Notes under the pieces: model-generated
Databases searched by the model: none
What the model was told of the DNA's origin: nothing
The model's input: only the letters and a program-made list of their open reading frames with translations
Assembly (NCBI GenBank): GCA_946482635.1
Contig: CAMLSG010000204.1
Span: 1 to 9,729, forward strand
Direction: 5' to 3'
Length of the DNA: 9,729 nt
Origin: an uncultured Duganella sp.
GTDB lineage: Bacteria > Pseudomonadota > Gammaproteobacteria > Burkholderiales > Burkholderiaceae
Shown here: positions 1-6,908 of the stretch, piece after piece
Numbering within the stretch: position 1 is the first letter of the stretch
Layout: each line of letters starts with the position of its first letter
Position numbers and translations under genes: made by a program

Positions 1-248
1 CGGTGCTCGGGGAAATTGCCGCCCATGCCTTTCCAGAAGGCGGTGGTGGCTGCCGAGGTGATGGTGATGCCGCGTTCCTGCTCCTGCTCCATCCAGTCCA
101 TGGTCGCGGCGCCATTGTGCACCTCACCCAGCTTGTGGTTGACCCCGGTGTAAAACAGGATACGCTCCGTCGTCGTGGTCTTGCCAGCGTCGATGTGGGC
201 GCTAATGCCGATATTGCGGTAACGCTCGATAGGTGTCTTGCGGCTCAT
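1..248 (-). CDS. fusA: Translation elongation factor G (EF-G), N-terminal part, cut by the window edge
   Basis: EF-G is the cytoplasmic GTPase that drives ribosomal translocation and, with RRF, ribosome recycling. The 82 visible residues begin [20 protein letters not shown]. They contain the G1/P-loop [10 protein letters not shown] (residues 17-26) and the switch I/G2 segment RGITIT (59-64), followed by [11 protein letters not shown], all typical of bacterial EF-G. The ATG at 246-248 is chosen because an AAGGAG lies 6 nt upstream and the N-terminus matches the family. The protein continues past position 1; the usual length is about 700 residues. The gene directly upstream is a flavin-reductase-like gene, not rpsG, so this copy is not in the canonical str operon and is probably a second EF-G paralogue (inference). 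Family identity is secure. Whether it is the housekeeping or the accessory copy cannot be seen here. Confidence 0.96.
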   Translation of the reverse strand, partial: MSRKTPIERYRNIGISAHIDAGKTTTTERILFYTGVNHKLGEVHNGAATMDWMEQEQERGITITSAATTAFWKGMGGNFPEH

Positions 249-254
249 CACAAT

Positions 255-260
255 CTCCTT
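255..260 (-). promoter_or_regulatory. Ribosome binding site of fusA
   Basis: AAGGAG on the minus strand, 6 nt before the ATG at 246-248. It is a near-perfect Shine-Dalgarno sequence and fixes the EF-G start. Confidence 0.85.
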
Positions 261-284
261 GAACGATGCCTTGCGGGCATCTTC
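261..284 (-). promoter_or_regulatory. Hairpin in the fusA leader, next to the ribosome binding site
   Basis: On the minus strand GATGCC-CGCAA-GGCATC forms a perfect 6-bp stem with a 5-nt loop (265-281). The flanks GAA (282-284) and TTC (261-263) can extend it by 3 bp across a single bulged base at 264. It abuts the AAGGAG at 255-260. No T-tract follows, so an intrinsic terminator is unlikely. It could be a leader structure affecting fusA translation or the 3' end of the upstream operon. The structure is read from the sequence; any function is inference. Confidence 0.4.
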
Positions 285-332
285 GATTCTATCAGTAACA
301 GGAGTGCGAAGATTGGGCGGCTCAACAATAAA

Positions 333-923
333 TCAAGGGAGCGGCCTCGCTTTTATCATCGCACTCGCGCGCGCAAAATTTCCAGCGCCGAGGTGGTGCA
401 AGGTATGCAGGTCGGCATTATCCTCACGGAATGACCAGTGCCCGTTGGAAAATACACGTTCGTCAGCGGCAGCGGCCACCACTTCGGCGAAGCAGGTGTC
501 GTACGCCTGTTCGGCATGCGGTTCGGGGATAAGGCGGCATTCCAGCCAGGCGACACAGCCTGAGGCGATCAGCGGGGCGCCGGTGGCGCCGCCCGGACGG
601 GCAACGATGCCGAAGCGGTCGAACTTGTCGCCCTCGCGTCCGCTCGACGTACCGACCGCATAAGCCAGGTCGGCCGCAGCGGCGCCGGGGATGCAGACGG
701 CAAACACGCCGCTGGCAGCGGCAAGCTCGCGCGTAAAGGTGTTCTTGTCGATCACGACGGCTATACGGGGCGGCGTGAATTCCACCGGCATGGACCAGGC
801 GGCAGCCATGATATTGCGACGGCCGCCATGGGCGCTGGTGACCAGGACCGTCGGGCCGTGGTTGAGCAGGCGGCTGGCGTGCTCCAGCGCGACCGGCTTG
901 AAGTGTTCAAATTGCTGAGTCAT
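333..923 (-). CDS. Flavin reductase-like (DIM6/NTAB-type) FMN-binding protein
   Basis: A 196-residue protein with the split-barrel flavin reductase fold, which binds FMN/FAD and in characterised members uses NAD(P)H or serves as the reductase partner of a monooxygenase. The core segment TVLVTSAHGGRRNIMAAAWSM (25-45) followed by PPRIAVVIDK (51-60) and FAVCIP (74-79) is typical, as is the GTSSGREGDKFDRFGI stretch (91-106) before the C-terminal barrel strands. No signal peptide or membrane segment is seen, so it is probably cytosolic. The frame stays open upstream to 1268, but that part overlaps the lactonase gene antiphase. The ATG at 921-923 is chosen because the family N-terminus begins there. 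It overlaps the 3' end of the lactonase gene by 17 bp and has no good Shine-Dalgarno, which suggests translational coupling. It is the last gene of the operon. The substrate is unknown and a role in galactose breakdown is not obvious. Confidence 0.82.
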   Translation of the reverse strand: MTQQFEHFKPVALEHASRLLNHGPTVLVTSAHGGRRNIMAAAWSMPVEFTPPRIAVVIDKNTFTRELAAASGVFAVCIPGAAAADLAYAVGTSSGREGDKFDRFGIVARPGGATGAPLIASGCVAWLECRLIPEPHAEQAYDTCFAEVVAAAADERVFSNGHWSFREDNADLHTLHHLGAGNFARASAMIKARPLP

Positions 924-1785
924 CCCCCATTCTAGCGCCGAAGCGAATTTCCGGCAGGCCGACCGCGTCCGTGACGGGCATGCCGAACACGCCGCCCGCA
1001 AACCGTTCGTTTTCCAGCAAGTCCACCAGGGCGCTGGTGACAAAGAGCCGGTCCAGCTCCGGTCCGCCAAAGGCCGGACAGGTAGGCTGGCTGACCGGGA
1101 CGGCGATGGCACGCTCGATACTGCCGTCCGGCCGGTAGCGCACAATCCGTCCGGCACCCCATTCGGCGTTCCACAGGTAGCCGTCAGCATCGATTGCGGA
1201 ACCGTCGGGCTCACCGCAGCCCGGCGGCAAATGGGTGAAGATGCGCTCTCCCGCAACGTCGTCGCCATAGTCGCAGCAGCGGATCATGCCCGACAGGGAA
1301 TCGCAGAAATACATGGTGCCGCCATCCGGGCTGAAGCAGATGCTGTTGGCAATCGCCACCGGCGCCAGCGGCAACACTTCGAGCTGCAGGTTATGGCCGA
1401 GCCGGTAAAAGTGCCCGACCGGGGCCCGGCCGATTGCTTCGTTCATGGTGCCGAAGACGAAGCGGCCCTGGCGGTCGCAACGGCCATCGTTGATCCGCGT
1501 CCCAGGCACGTCGGCCTCGACGTCGACGATCGTCATCGCTTCGCCGGTGGCAAAATCAAACCAGGCCAGCCGGCTTTCCAGGCCGAGCAACAGGCGGCCT
1601 TCGGAAGCAGCCAGTGCGAACGACCCCAGCCGTTCGGGCATGTCCCATTGCCTGGTTTCGCCGCTGGAGAGGTGGTGACGCCACAATTTGCGGCCCAGGA
1701 TGTCGGTCCACAACAGCGATTGGGTGCGTTCGCACCACAGGATGCATTCGCCCAAGGCATTCTGGGCATCAACGATCAGCTCCAT
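907..1785 (-). CDS. SMP-30/regucalcin-type sugar lactonase, probably galactonolactonase
   Basis: A 292-residue six-bladed beta-propeller of the SMP-30/gluconolactonase/LRE family, cytosolic, which hydrolyses aldonolactones using a bound divalent metal. Visible family residues are the first metal ligand E13 (NALGE), the substrate-contact motif R97-I98-N99 with DG (TRINDGRCDRQGRFVFGTMNE), the ligand N147 (ANSICFSPDG) and the catalytic/metal-binding D194 (GEPDGSAIDADG). Length matches the family. The ATG at 1783-1785 has GGAGGT 5 nt upstream, and the gene follows galM by only 3 bp. Lying in a galactonate operon, its likely reaction is D-galactono-lactone to D-galactonate, the step before DgoD (inference). 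Arabinonolactone, fuconolactone or gluconolactone are alternatives that the sequence does not exclude. Confidence 0.9.
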   Translation of the reverse strand: MELIVDAQNALGECILWCERTQSLLWTDILGRKLWRHHLSSGETRQWDMPERLGSFALAASEGRLLLGLESRLAWFDFATGEAMTIVDVEADVPGTRINDGRCDRQGRFVFGTMNEAIGRAPVGHFYRLGHNLQLEVLPLAPVAIANSICFSPDGGTMYFCDSLSGMIRCCDYGDDVAGERIFTHLPPGCGEPDGSAIDADGYLWNAEWGAGRIVRYRPDGSIERAIAVPVSQPTCPAFGGPELDRLFVTSALVDLLENERFAGGVFGMPVTDAVGLPEIRFGARMGDDSAI

Positions 1786-1788
1786 GTT

Positions 1789-2838
1789 TCACCTCCACCT
1801 GTCGATGACGTAGCGTGTCGACGCACGGTAAGGCGCGCCGGGACGGCAAATAGCGTCGGGGAAAGCCGGACGGTTCGGGGCGTCGGGGAAATGCTGCGGT
1901 TCCAGGCACAGGCCTGCATGACGGGTAAAGTCGCGGCCCTTGCCGCCCAGTGTGCCGTCGAGGTAGTTGCCGCTATAAAACTGCAGGCCGGGGCAATCGG
2001 TATAGATGTCCATTTGGCGGCCGGACACCGGATCGGCGAGGCAGGCATGGGGTCCCGGCCCGGGTGCCAGCACAAAATTGTGGTCAAAGCCACGCGCCAG
2101 TGCAAGTTGCGGATCCGGCTGCGCCAGCGAATTGCCGATGCGCCGTTTCAGGCGGAAGTCGAAAGGGCCTCCGGCTACCGCCCGCAACTCACCGTCCGGC
2201 ACCAGGTCCGGCCGCACCGGCAGGAATTCCCCCGCATCGATACACAATTCATGGCCGAGGATATCGCCCTCCCCGGCCAGGTTGAAATAGCTGTGCTGGC
2301 TTATGCTGACAGGCGTCGGCTGGTCCGCCACCGCCTGGTAAATGCAGCGCAGCTCGCCAGTGACCGACAATTCGTAGGTCACCATGACCAGCAGGTTGCC
2401 GGGATAGCCTTCTTCGCCATCCCGGCTGAGCCGGCACAGGCTGAGGCGTGCCGCCTCGTTGTCGGTGCTCGCATAGCCCTGCCAGCAATGCTTGTGGAAG
2501 CCCCGTCGGCCGCCGTGCAGGTGGTTTTCGCCTTCGTTCTGCGTCAACTGGACAATTCGGCCATCGCGTTCGAAGCGTCCATGGCCGATCCGGTTGGCGA
2601 AGCGCCCCACCAGTGCACCGAAATAGGCCGTATCCCGTTCGTAATCGAGCAAGGTGTCAAAGCCCAGCACGAAATCGACCGGCGCACCATAGCGCGCGAG
2701 CACGCGCCAGCTGCGAATGATGCAACCATAGTCGAGCACCGACAACAGCATGCCCTGCCCGTTATCGAGCGTGAATTCCATGACTGGCTCGCCATTGGCG
2801 AGCTCCCCGAACAGGCGGCTGTCGACACAGGGCTTCAT
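1789..2838 (-). CDS. galM: Aldose 1-epimerase (galactose mutarotase)
   Basis: A 349-residue GalM that interconverts alpha and beta anomers of D-galactose and other aldohexoses; galactose dehydrogenases generally act on the beta form. Family signatures appear in order: GRFANRI (78-84, substrate Arg), NHLHGG (105-110, catalytic-site His108), HSYFNLAG (182-189, general acid His182), FDHNFVL (251-257, Asp252) and CLEPQHFPDAPN (311-322, general base Glu313). All key residues are present and the length is typical. No signal peptide is seen, so it is cytosolic. The ATG at 2836-2838 overlaps the dgoA stop in an ATGA arrangement and has no clear Shine-Dalgarno, so translation is probably coupled to dgoA. 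It likely supplies beta-galactose to the oxidative galactose route encoded around it. Confidence 0.95.
   Translation of the reverse strand: MKPCVDSRLFGELANGEPVMEFTLDNGQGMLLSVLDYGCIIRSWRVLARYGAPVDFVLGFDTLLDYERDTAYFGALVGRFANRIGHGRFERDGRIVQLTQNEGENHLHGGRRGFHKHCWQGYASTDNEAARLSLCRLSRDGEEGYPGNLLVMVTYELSVTGELRCIYQAVADQPTPVSISQHSYFNLAGEGDILGHELCIDAGEFLPVRPDLVPDGELRAVAGGPFDFRLKRRIGNSLAQPDPQLALARGFDHNFVLAPGPGPHACLADPVSGRQMDIYTDCPGLQFYSGNYLDGTLGGKGRDFTRHAGLCLEPQHFPDAPNRPAFPDAICRPGAPYRASTRYVIDRWR
1791..1796 (-). promoter_or_regulatory. Ribosome binding site of the lactonase gene
   Basis: GGAGGT on the minus strand, 5 nt before the ATG at 1783-1785. It overlaps the galM stop codon (1789-1791) and the codon before it, so this signal sits inside the upstream gene. 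Confidence 0.8.
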
Positions 2839-3452
2839 CGGGCGCGCCAGGCGGCGAGCAGTTCGCGCGCCCTCGCCTCCAGGTCAGGCAAGGCGATACC
2901 TGGTTCATACAAGCGGCCGCCAATGCCAAAGCCGTCGGCGCCGGCGCGCACCCATTCGTGCAGGTTGCCAGCACTGACGCCGCCTACTGGCCATATCCTG
3001 GCCGACGGCGGCAGGATGGTCTTGACGCTGCGCAGCCCGCTCGGCCCAAGCGTTTCGGCCGGGAACCACTTGATCGCGTCGGCGCCGGCCGCCAGTGCTG
3101 CCAGCGCTTCGGTTGGCGTGGCTACGCCCGGCACCGTCAGCATGCCCAGCTCGCGCGCACGCTGCATGACCGCCGGATCGAAATTCGGCGCCACCATGAC
3201 GCGGCCTCCCGCGGCATGTACTGCCTCCACGTCGGAAACGCTGGTCATGGTGCCGCCGCCGACCAGTGCATCGGCTGGCTTGATGCTGTCCAGCACGCGG
3301 ATACACTCCAGCGCCCCGGGCCGGTTCAGCGGCACCTCCAGGATGCGGAATCCGGCCGAAAACAATGCAGCAGCCACCGCCGGCGCCTCGGCTTCGGTCA
3401 AGCCGCGCAGAATGGCAACCATGGGTGGCTGGAAATCGTCGATTGCGCTCAT
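2835..3452 (-). CDS. dgoA: 2-dehydro-3-deoxy-6-phosphogalactonate (KDPGal) aldolase
   Basis: A 205-residue class I aldolase of the KDPG/KHG family, the same length as E. coli DgoA. It cleaves KDPGal to pyruvate and D-glyceraldehyde 3-phosphate in the cytosol. Visible are AILRG with Arg16, the catalytic Glu39 in LEVPLNRP, GGGTMTS (65-71), the Schiff-base Lys128 in DAIKWFPAE, and the phosphate-binding PVGGVSAGNL (155-164) and GIGGRLY (176-182). PLN after the Glu resembles DgoA rather than Eda. The ATG at 3450-3452 shares one base with the dgoK stop (TGATG) and has GGAGG 7 nt upstream. Two core motifs vary slightly from E. coli: GGGT for GAGT and KWFP for KIFP. KDPG (Eda-like) activity is an alternative, but dgoK and dgoD next door support KDPGal. 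Confidence 0.93.
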   Translation of the reverse strand: MSAIDDFQPPMVAILRGLTEAEAPAVAAALFSAGFRILEVPLNRPGALECIRVLDSIKPADALVGGGTMTSVSDVEAVHAAGGRVMVAPNFDPAVMQRARELGMLTVPGVATPTEALAALAAGADAIKWFPAETLGPSGLRSVKTILPPSARIWPVGGVSAGNLHEWVRAGADGFGIGGRLYEPGIALPDLEARARELLAAWRAR

Positions 3453-4354
3453 CAGATCGCCTCCATGAAGCGGGACAGGGCCGCGCAGTAAGCTTGGTCC
3501 GGGTCAATCAACTCCGTCGCATAGCCGAGCATCTGCGCGACCTCACGGTATGGCGCGGTCAGCTCATGCGACGCGATCAGGCGCAGCACCGGCAAGCTGC
3601 CCGCAGCCGGTGACGACTCGTCGCGCCGGGCCGCGAACTCGGTGCCGATCAGCAGGCCGCTCACATAGGAGCGCGTTTCTCCGGCGTCCGACTCCCCCGC
3701 CACCACGCGTGCCCGCGCTTCAAACAGAGTATGGCTCAGGGCTTCGGCGCTTTGCGCACGGTTGGCGCCGGCCCGCAAGGCGTCGGCGTCGGCCTTGCCC
3801 TCGGCCATCAGCGCTGCCAGCGTCCCCGACGCGCGCAAGGATGCGTACAACTCGCCGGTGATGAAAGTGGTCAGGCGGGCAATCGCTCCGTTGGCCACTT
3901 CCACCCATTTGCTGTGCGTCCCAGGCAGCACGTAACAACCGTCGCCGTGCTTGAGCAGATGCGCCCCGAGCAGCTGGGTTTCCTCGCCGCGCATGACGTC
4001 GATGCTGCCATGTTCGCGGTAGCAGTAGCCTGGCACAATGAAGCAGCCTGGCGCGCCGCTGACCGGCACCAGCGTCTCCGGCAAGCGATCCAGCGGAACG
4101 CTGCTATCGAGGTACGCGACTTCCTGCCATCCCTGCGCACTGCCCACCATGCCGGACATGACCACCGGCACCAGCGCATCCAGATCGAGCTGCTGCCGCA
4201 GCGCTTGCAATGCCTCTGCAAAATGGCCCTGGGCAGCCAGCGCGCCCAGGGCGTCTTCATGCTTGCGCAGGCACGCGCCCTCGGCGCCAATTACATAGGC
4301 ACGGCGGTTGCTCGTACCCCAGTCGATGCCGAGCAGGCAGGCCGGCGCTACCAT
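3452..4354 (-). CDS. dgoK: 2-dehydro-3-deoxygalactonokinase
   Basis: A 300-residue sugar kinase of the DgoK family (ASKHA fold), which phosphorylates 2-keto-3-deoxy-D-galactonate with ATP to KDPGal. Signature segments are the phosphate-1 loop [13 protein letters not shown] (8-20), [16 protein letters not shown] (67-82), [24 protein letters not shown] (107-130, conserved RGEE) and [11 protein letters not shown] (143-153). A late [20 protein letters not shown] segment fits the C-terminal ATPase lobe. The ATG at 4352-4354 is preferred over a GTG at 4382-4384, because known DgoK proteins start just before the IDWGT loop. The chosen start overlaps the dgoD stop by 7 bp and lacks a good Shine-Dalgarno, so translation is probably coupled to dgoD. 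The protein is cytosolic and the family call is secure. Confidence 0.95.
   Translation of the reverse strand: MVAPACLLGIDWGTSNRRAYVIGAEGACLRKHEDALGALAAQGHFAEALQALRQQLDLDALVPVVMSGMVGSAQGWQEVAYLDSSVPLDRLPETLVPVSGAPGCFIVPGYCYREHGSIDVMRGEETQLLGAHLLKHGDGCYVLPGTHSKWVEVANGAIARLTTFITGELYASLRASGTLAALMAEGKADADALRAGANRAQSAEALSHTLFEARARVVAGESDAGETRSYVSGLLIGTEFAARRDESSPAAGSLPVLRLIASHELTAPYREVAQMLGYATELIDPDQAYCAALSRFMEAI
3460..3464 (-). promoter_or_regulatory. Ribosome binding site of dgoA
   Basis: GGAGG on the minus strand, 7 nt before the ATG at 3450-3452. It lies inside the last codons of dgoK and supports the dgoA start. Confidence 0.8.
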
Positions 4355-5496
4355 TCCGCCACGCTGCCATCGGCATGCCGCCACAGCGGATTGCGCCAGT
4401 CGGGCGCGGCGCGGCTGGCTTCGATGACCCGTTCTTCGTTGATGTCCACTCCCAGCCCCGGCAGGGGCAAGGGCTCGATATAGCCGCCCTCCATGCGGAA
4501 GTCTTCCGCGTTATGGACGTAATCGAGCAGTTCCGCGCCGGTGTTGTAGTGGATCCCCATGCTCTGTTCCTGCAGCACGGCGTTGTAGGAGACAAAGTCC
4601 ACCTGCAGGCACGCCGCCAGTGCCACCGGGCCCAGCGGGCAATGCGGCGCCAGGGTCACGTCGTACGCTTCCGCCATTGCGGCAATGCGCAGGCATTCGC
4701 TGATGCCGCCGGCATGAGACAGGTCCGGCTGCAGGATCGCCAGCCCGCCCTGCTCCAGTACACGCTTGAATTCGAAGCGCGAGAACATGCGTTCCCCGGC
4801 CGCCAGCGGGATGCTGGTCATGTCGGACAGCCGCCGGTAGTATTCGGACTGCTCCGCCAGCACGGGTTCCTCGACGAACAGCGGCCGGTATGGTTCGAGC
4901 GCCCGCAGCAGGGGCTTGGCCATCGGCCAGGCGACGCGGCCGTGGAAGTCGATGCCGAACTCGATGTCATAGCCGAACGCGGAGCGGATGCCGGCAATGC
5001 GTTCAACGGCCGCGTCCACCGCTGTCGCGCAATCAAGCATCGCCATTTCCTCCGTGCCGTTCATCTTGAAGGTATTCAGCCCGATGTCGCGCAAGGTCTG
5101 GATCCCCGCCACCACTTCGGCCGGGCGGTCGCCGCCCACCCAGCTATAGATCTTCATGCGGTCGCGCACGCGGCCGCCGAGCAGCTGGTACACCGGCACG
5201 CCAAGCGCCTTGCCCTTGATGTCCCAAAGGGCCTGGTCGATGCCGGCGATCGCGCTCATGAACACCGCGCCGCCGCGGTAAAAGCCGCCGCGGTACATGG
5301 CTTGCCACAGGTCGCTGATCTGGGCCGGATCGCGCCCGACCAGCAGCTCGCCCAATTCGTGCACGGCCGCCTCCACGGTCCGGGCCCGGCCTTCGATCAC
5401 CGGCTCGCCCCAGCCGCTGACGCCCTCGTCCGTTTCGATCTTGAGGAACATCCAGCGCGGCGGCACGCGGTAAGTGCTCAGTTGTGTGATCTTCAT
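4348..5496 (-). CDS. dgoD: D-galactonate dehydratase
   Basis: A 382-residue enzyme of the enolase superfamily that dehydrates D-galactonate to 2-keto-3-deoxy-D-galactonate with Mg2+. From memory it is colinear with E. coli DgoD at the same length and with near-identical stretches ([35 protein letters not shown]). The metal ligands fall at the expected positions: Asp183 (GIDFHGRV), Glu209 (FVEEPVL) and Glu235 (AAGERMF). The catalytic His185 and His285 (APHCPLGP) are also present. The C-terminus [18 protein letters not shown] is the DgoD-type ending. The frame is open upstream to 6369, but residues before MKITQLS are shadow sequence, so the ATG at 5494-5496 is chosen. The gene lies 2 bp after the fusion gene stop and its Shine-Dalgarno is weak (AAGG, 10 nt away). 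This is the best-supported functional call in the window. Confidence 0.98.
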   Translation of the reverse strand: MKITQLSTYRVPPRWMFLKIETDEGVSGWGEPVIEGRARTVEAAVHELGELLVGRDPAQISDLWQAMYRGGFYRGGAVFMSAIAGIDQALWDIKGKALGVPVYQLLGGRVRDRMKIYSWVGGDRPAEVVAGIQTLRDIGLNTFKMNGTEEMAMLDCATAVDAAVERIAGIRSAFGYDIEFGIDFHGRVAWPMAKPLLRALEPYRPLFVEEPVLAEQSEYYRRLSDMTSIPLAAGERMFSRFEFKRVLEQGGLAILQPDLSHAGGISECLRIAAMAEAYDVTLAPHCPLGPVALAACLQVDFVSYNAVLQEQSMGIHYNTGAELLDYVHNAEDFRMEGGYIEPLPLPGLGVDINEERVIEASRAAPDWRNPLWRHADGSVAEW

Positions 5497-5498
5497 GG

Positions 5499-6908
5499 TC
5501 AGGAAGCCTTCGGCGCCGCCTGGCTGCAGTGGCGCGCCACTTGTTCCGCCGCGCGCTTGCCGGCCAGGAAAGCGTGGTCGGAGTTGTAGTATTCCCACTC
5601 GCTGTAGCGGCCCGCCAGCAGGATATCGTGCTGCGCCAGCCACTCGCGCACGATGCCGACGTTGCGCGCGCGCTGGTGGTCGTAGACGACGTAAGCGACA
5701 GGCATGTCGACCTGGTTGGCCACCAGCACTTGATCGTCCTCGCGCATGAAGCCGACCCGGATCGCGTCGCTGATGCAGCGCTGGACCAGGGCGTCGCCGT
5801 CGAGCGGGAGCGGCTTCCACGGCGAATAGGAAATTTCGCAGGTGAAGCCGAAACCGCCGGGCGCGTTGCATTCGGGGCTGGCGTTGCCCTGCACGAAAAT
5901 GCGGTGGAAAATGCTGTCCTCGGGGTAGTAGATCCAGTGCTTGTCCGTGACAGCAGTGCGCGCGATGCCGATATTCACGCAGCGGATCGAAATGTGCCTC
6001 AGGCCGCGCGCCGCCTCGCGCACTTCGGGTGGCGCTGCCGTGCCGATCAGCTTGACCAGCTCCGGCAAGGGCATGGTGCTGACCAGGTTGCCGTACTTGA
6101 AGCGCCGCCCATCGGCCAGCGCGACCACATGTTCCTCCGGCAGCACCTGCGCCACCTCCGCCTTCAGCTCCACCTTGCCGCGGATCAGCGGCAGGAAGCC
6201 GTTCATCAGGGCCTGGAAGCCGCCGCGGCGCGGATAGCCGAAGCGCGCGTTCGGACCCATCGGCCGCGCCACCGGGCGCAAGGCGCCGTCGATAATCTCC
6301 GACAGGTCCGGCAAGGGCACTCGCCCTCCGAGCCAGGAGGTTTCCATTTCGCCCAGGGGGACCGTCCACAGCTTGCGGTTGTAAGGGATGGCAAAATGCT
6401 TTGCGATCCCTTTGCCCCAGACCTTGTAAATGAAGTCTTCAAAGCTCTGGGTTTCGGCCGCCCGCGCTTGCGGTCCGGCAGTGGCGACATCGGTTGTGCC
6501 ATCGGCGCAGCAATCCCCAACCTGCTGGCTGGCACAGGCTGGCGCCACGCTGGTCAGGCCATAGCGGGCTTCGATCGCCCCCAGGATGCACTCCTTGATC
6601 ACGTCCGGCGGCAGGCCATACAGGGCGCCCTGGAAAGGATAGCGGGTGTACACGCCTTTGCTGTGGACCCAGGCTTCGCGCATCTGCCAGTGCTGGTTAT
6701 CGCCCAGCAGCTTGTCGTACAGCTCCAGTACATAGGGATCGTTGGAGAACATGATGTGGCCGGCATGATCGAAAGTGAAGCCGCCGTCCTGGATTGAGCG
6801 GCACCAGCCGCCAACGGTTTCATTGCGCTCCAGCAGCAGGTTATCGGCGCCCACGTGGTAGGCTGCCGACAGGCCGGTCGGGCCACCGCCAATCACGATG
6901 CTGCCGTA
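5499..6908 (-). other. Unit 3 of the fusion: FAD oxidoreductase of the UDP-galactopyranose mutase / amine oxidase type
   Basis: Residues 789-1257. The dinucleotide-binding signature [16 protein letters not shown] (Gly795, Gly797, Gly800) is followed by [14 protein letters not shown] and [14 protein letters not shown], as in UDP-galactopyranose mutase and protoporphyrinogen oxidase-like proteins of polysaccharide clusters. The middle part includes [23 protein letters not shown] and [15 protein letters not shown], and the C-terminal segment [22 protein letters not shown] resembles the FAD-closing strand and helix of mutases. If it is a mutase it would make UDP-galactofuranose. I could not match the active-site residues of Glf with confidence, so only a UGM-like flavoprotein is claimed. 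A 35-40-residue Cys-containing insert lies within it. Confidence 0.78.

Larger units (their letters stand above)
249..332 (-). other. 84-bp gap between the flavin-reductase-like gene and fusA
   Basis: This is the largest gap in the window, and the only one longer than 8 bp. It holds the fusA ribosome binding site and the leader hairpin. A TAGAAT (plus-strand 286-291, read on the minus strand) matches five of six bases of the sigma-70 -10 consensus, but no convincing -35 lies 16-18 bp upstream, so a fusA promoter here is only a possibility. An imperfect stem (GGCCGCTC with GAGCCGCC, one C-C mismatch, about 15-nt loop) spans the end of the upstream gene and lacks a following T-run. No clear terminator is seen. 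Confidence 0.35.

Noticed and set aside
300..360. A possible intrinsic terminator after the flavin-reductase-like gene
   Set aside because: The stem GGCCGCTC/GAGCCGCC has an internal C-C mismatch and a loop of about 15 nt. No T-tract follows on the minus strand, so the pattern does not meet the usual criteria.
924..1268. An N-terminal extension of the flavin-reductase-like frame up to 1268
   Set aside because: The extension is out of frame within the conserved lactonase gene and reads as Arg/Ser/Pro-rich nonsense. Family homology starts at the ATG ending at 923.
1231..3468. A 745-codon plus-strand open frame antisense to the lactonase, galM and dgoA genes
   Set aside because: It lies antisense to three well-supported genes with intact catalytic motifs, and its translation has no recognisable domain and a skewed composition. 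Long antisense frames are expected at this GC content.
4355..4384. A GTG start at 4382-4384 that would add 10 residues to dgoK
   Set aside because: The added residues AACRWQRGG are not DgoK-like and would extend the overlap with dgoD to 37 bp. The ATG at 4354 places the phosphate loop where the family has it.
5497..6369. An upstream extension of dgoD to 6369
   Set aside because: The extra residues are Arg/Gly/Ala-rich shadow sequence over the FAD oxidoreductase unit. DgoD from other bacteria starts at MKIT and is 382 residues long, as here.
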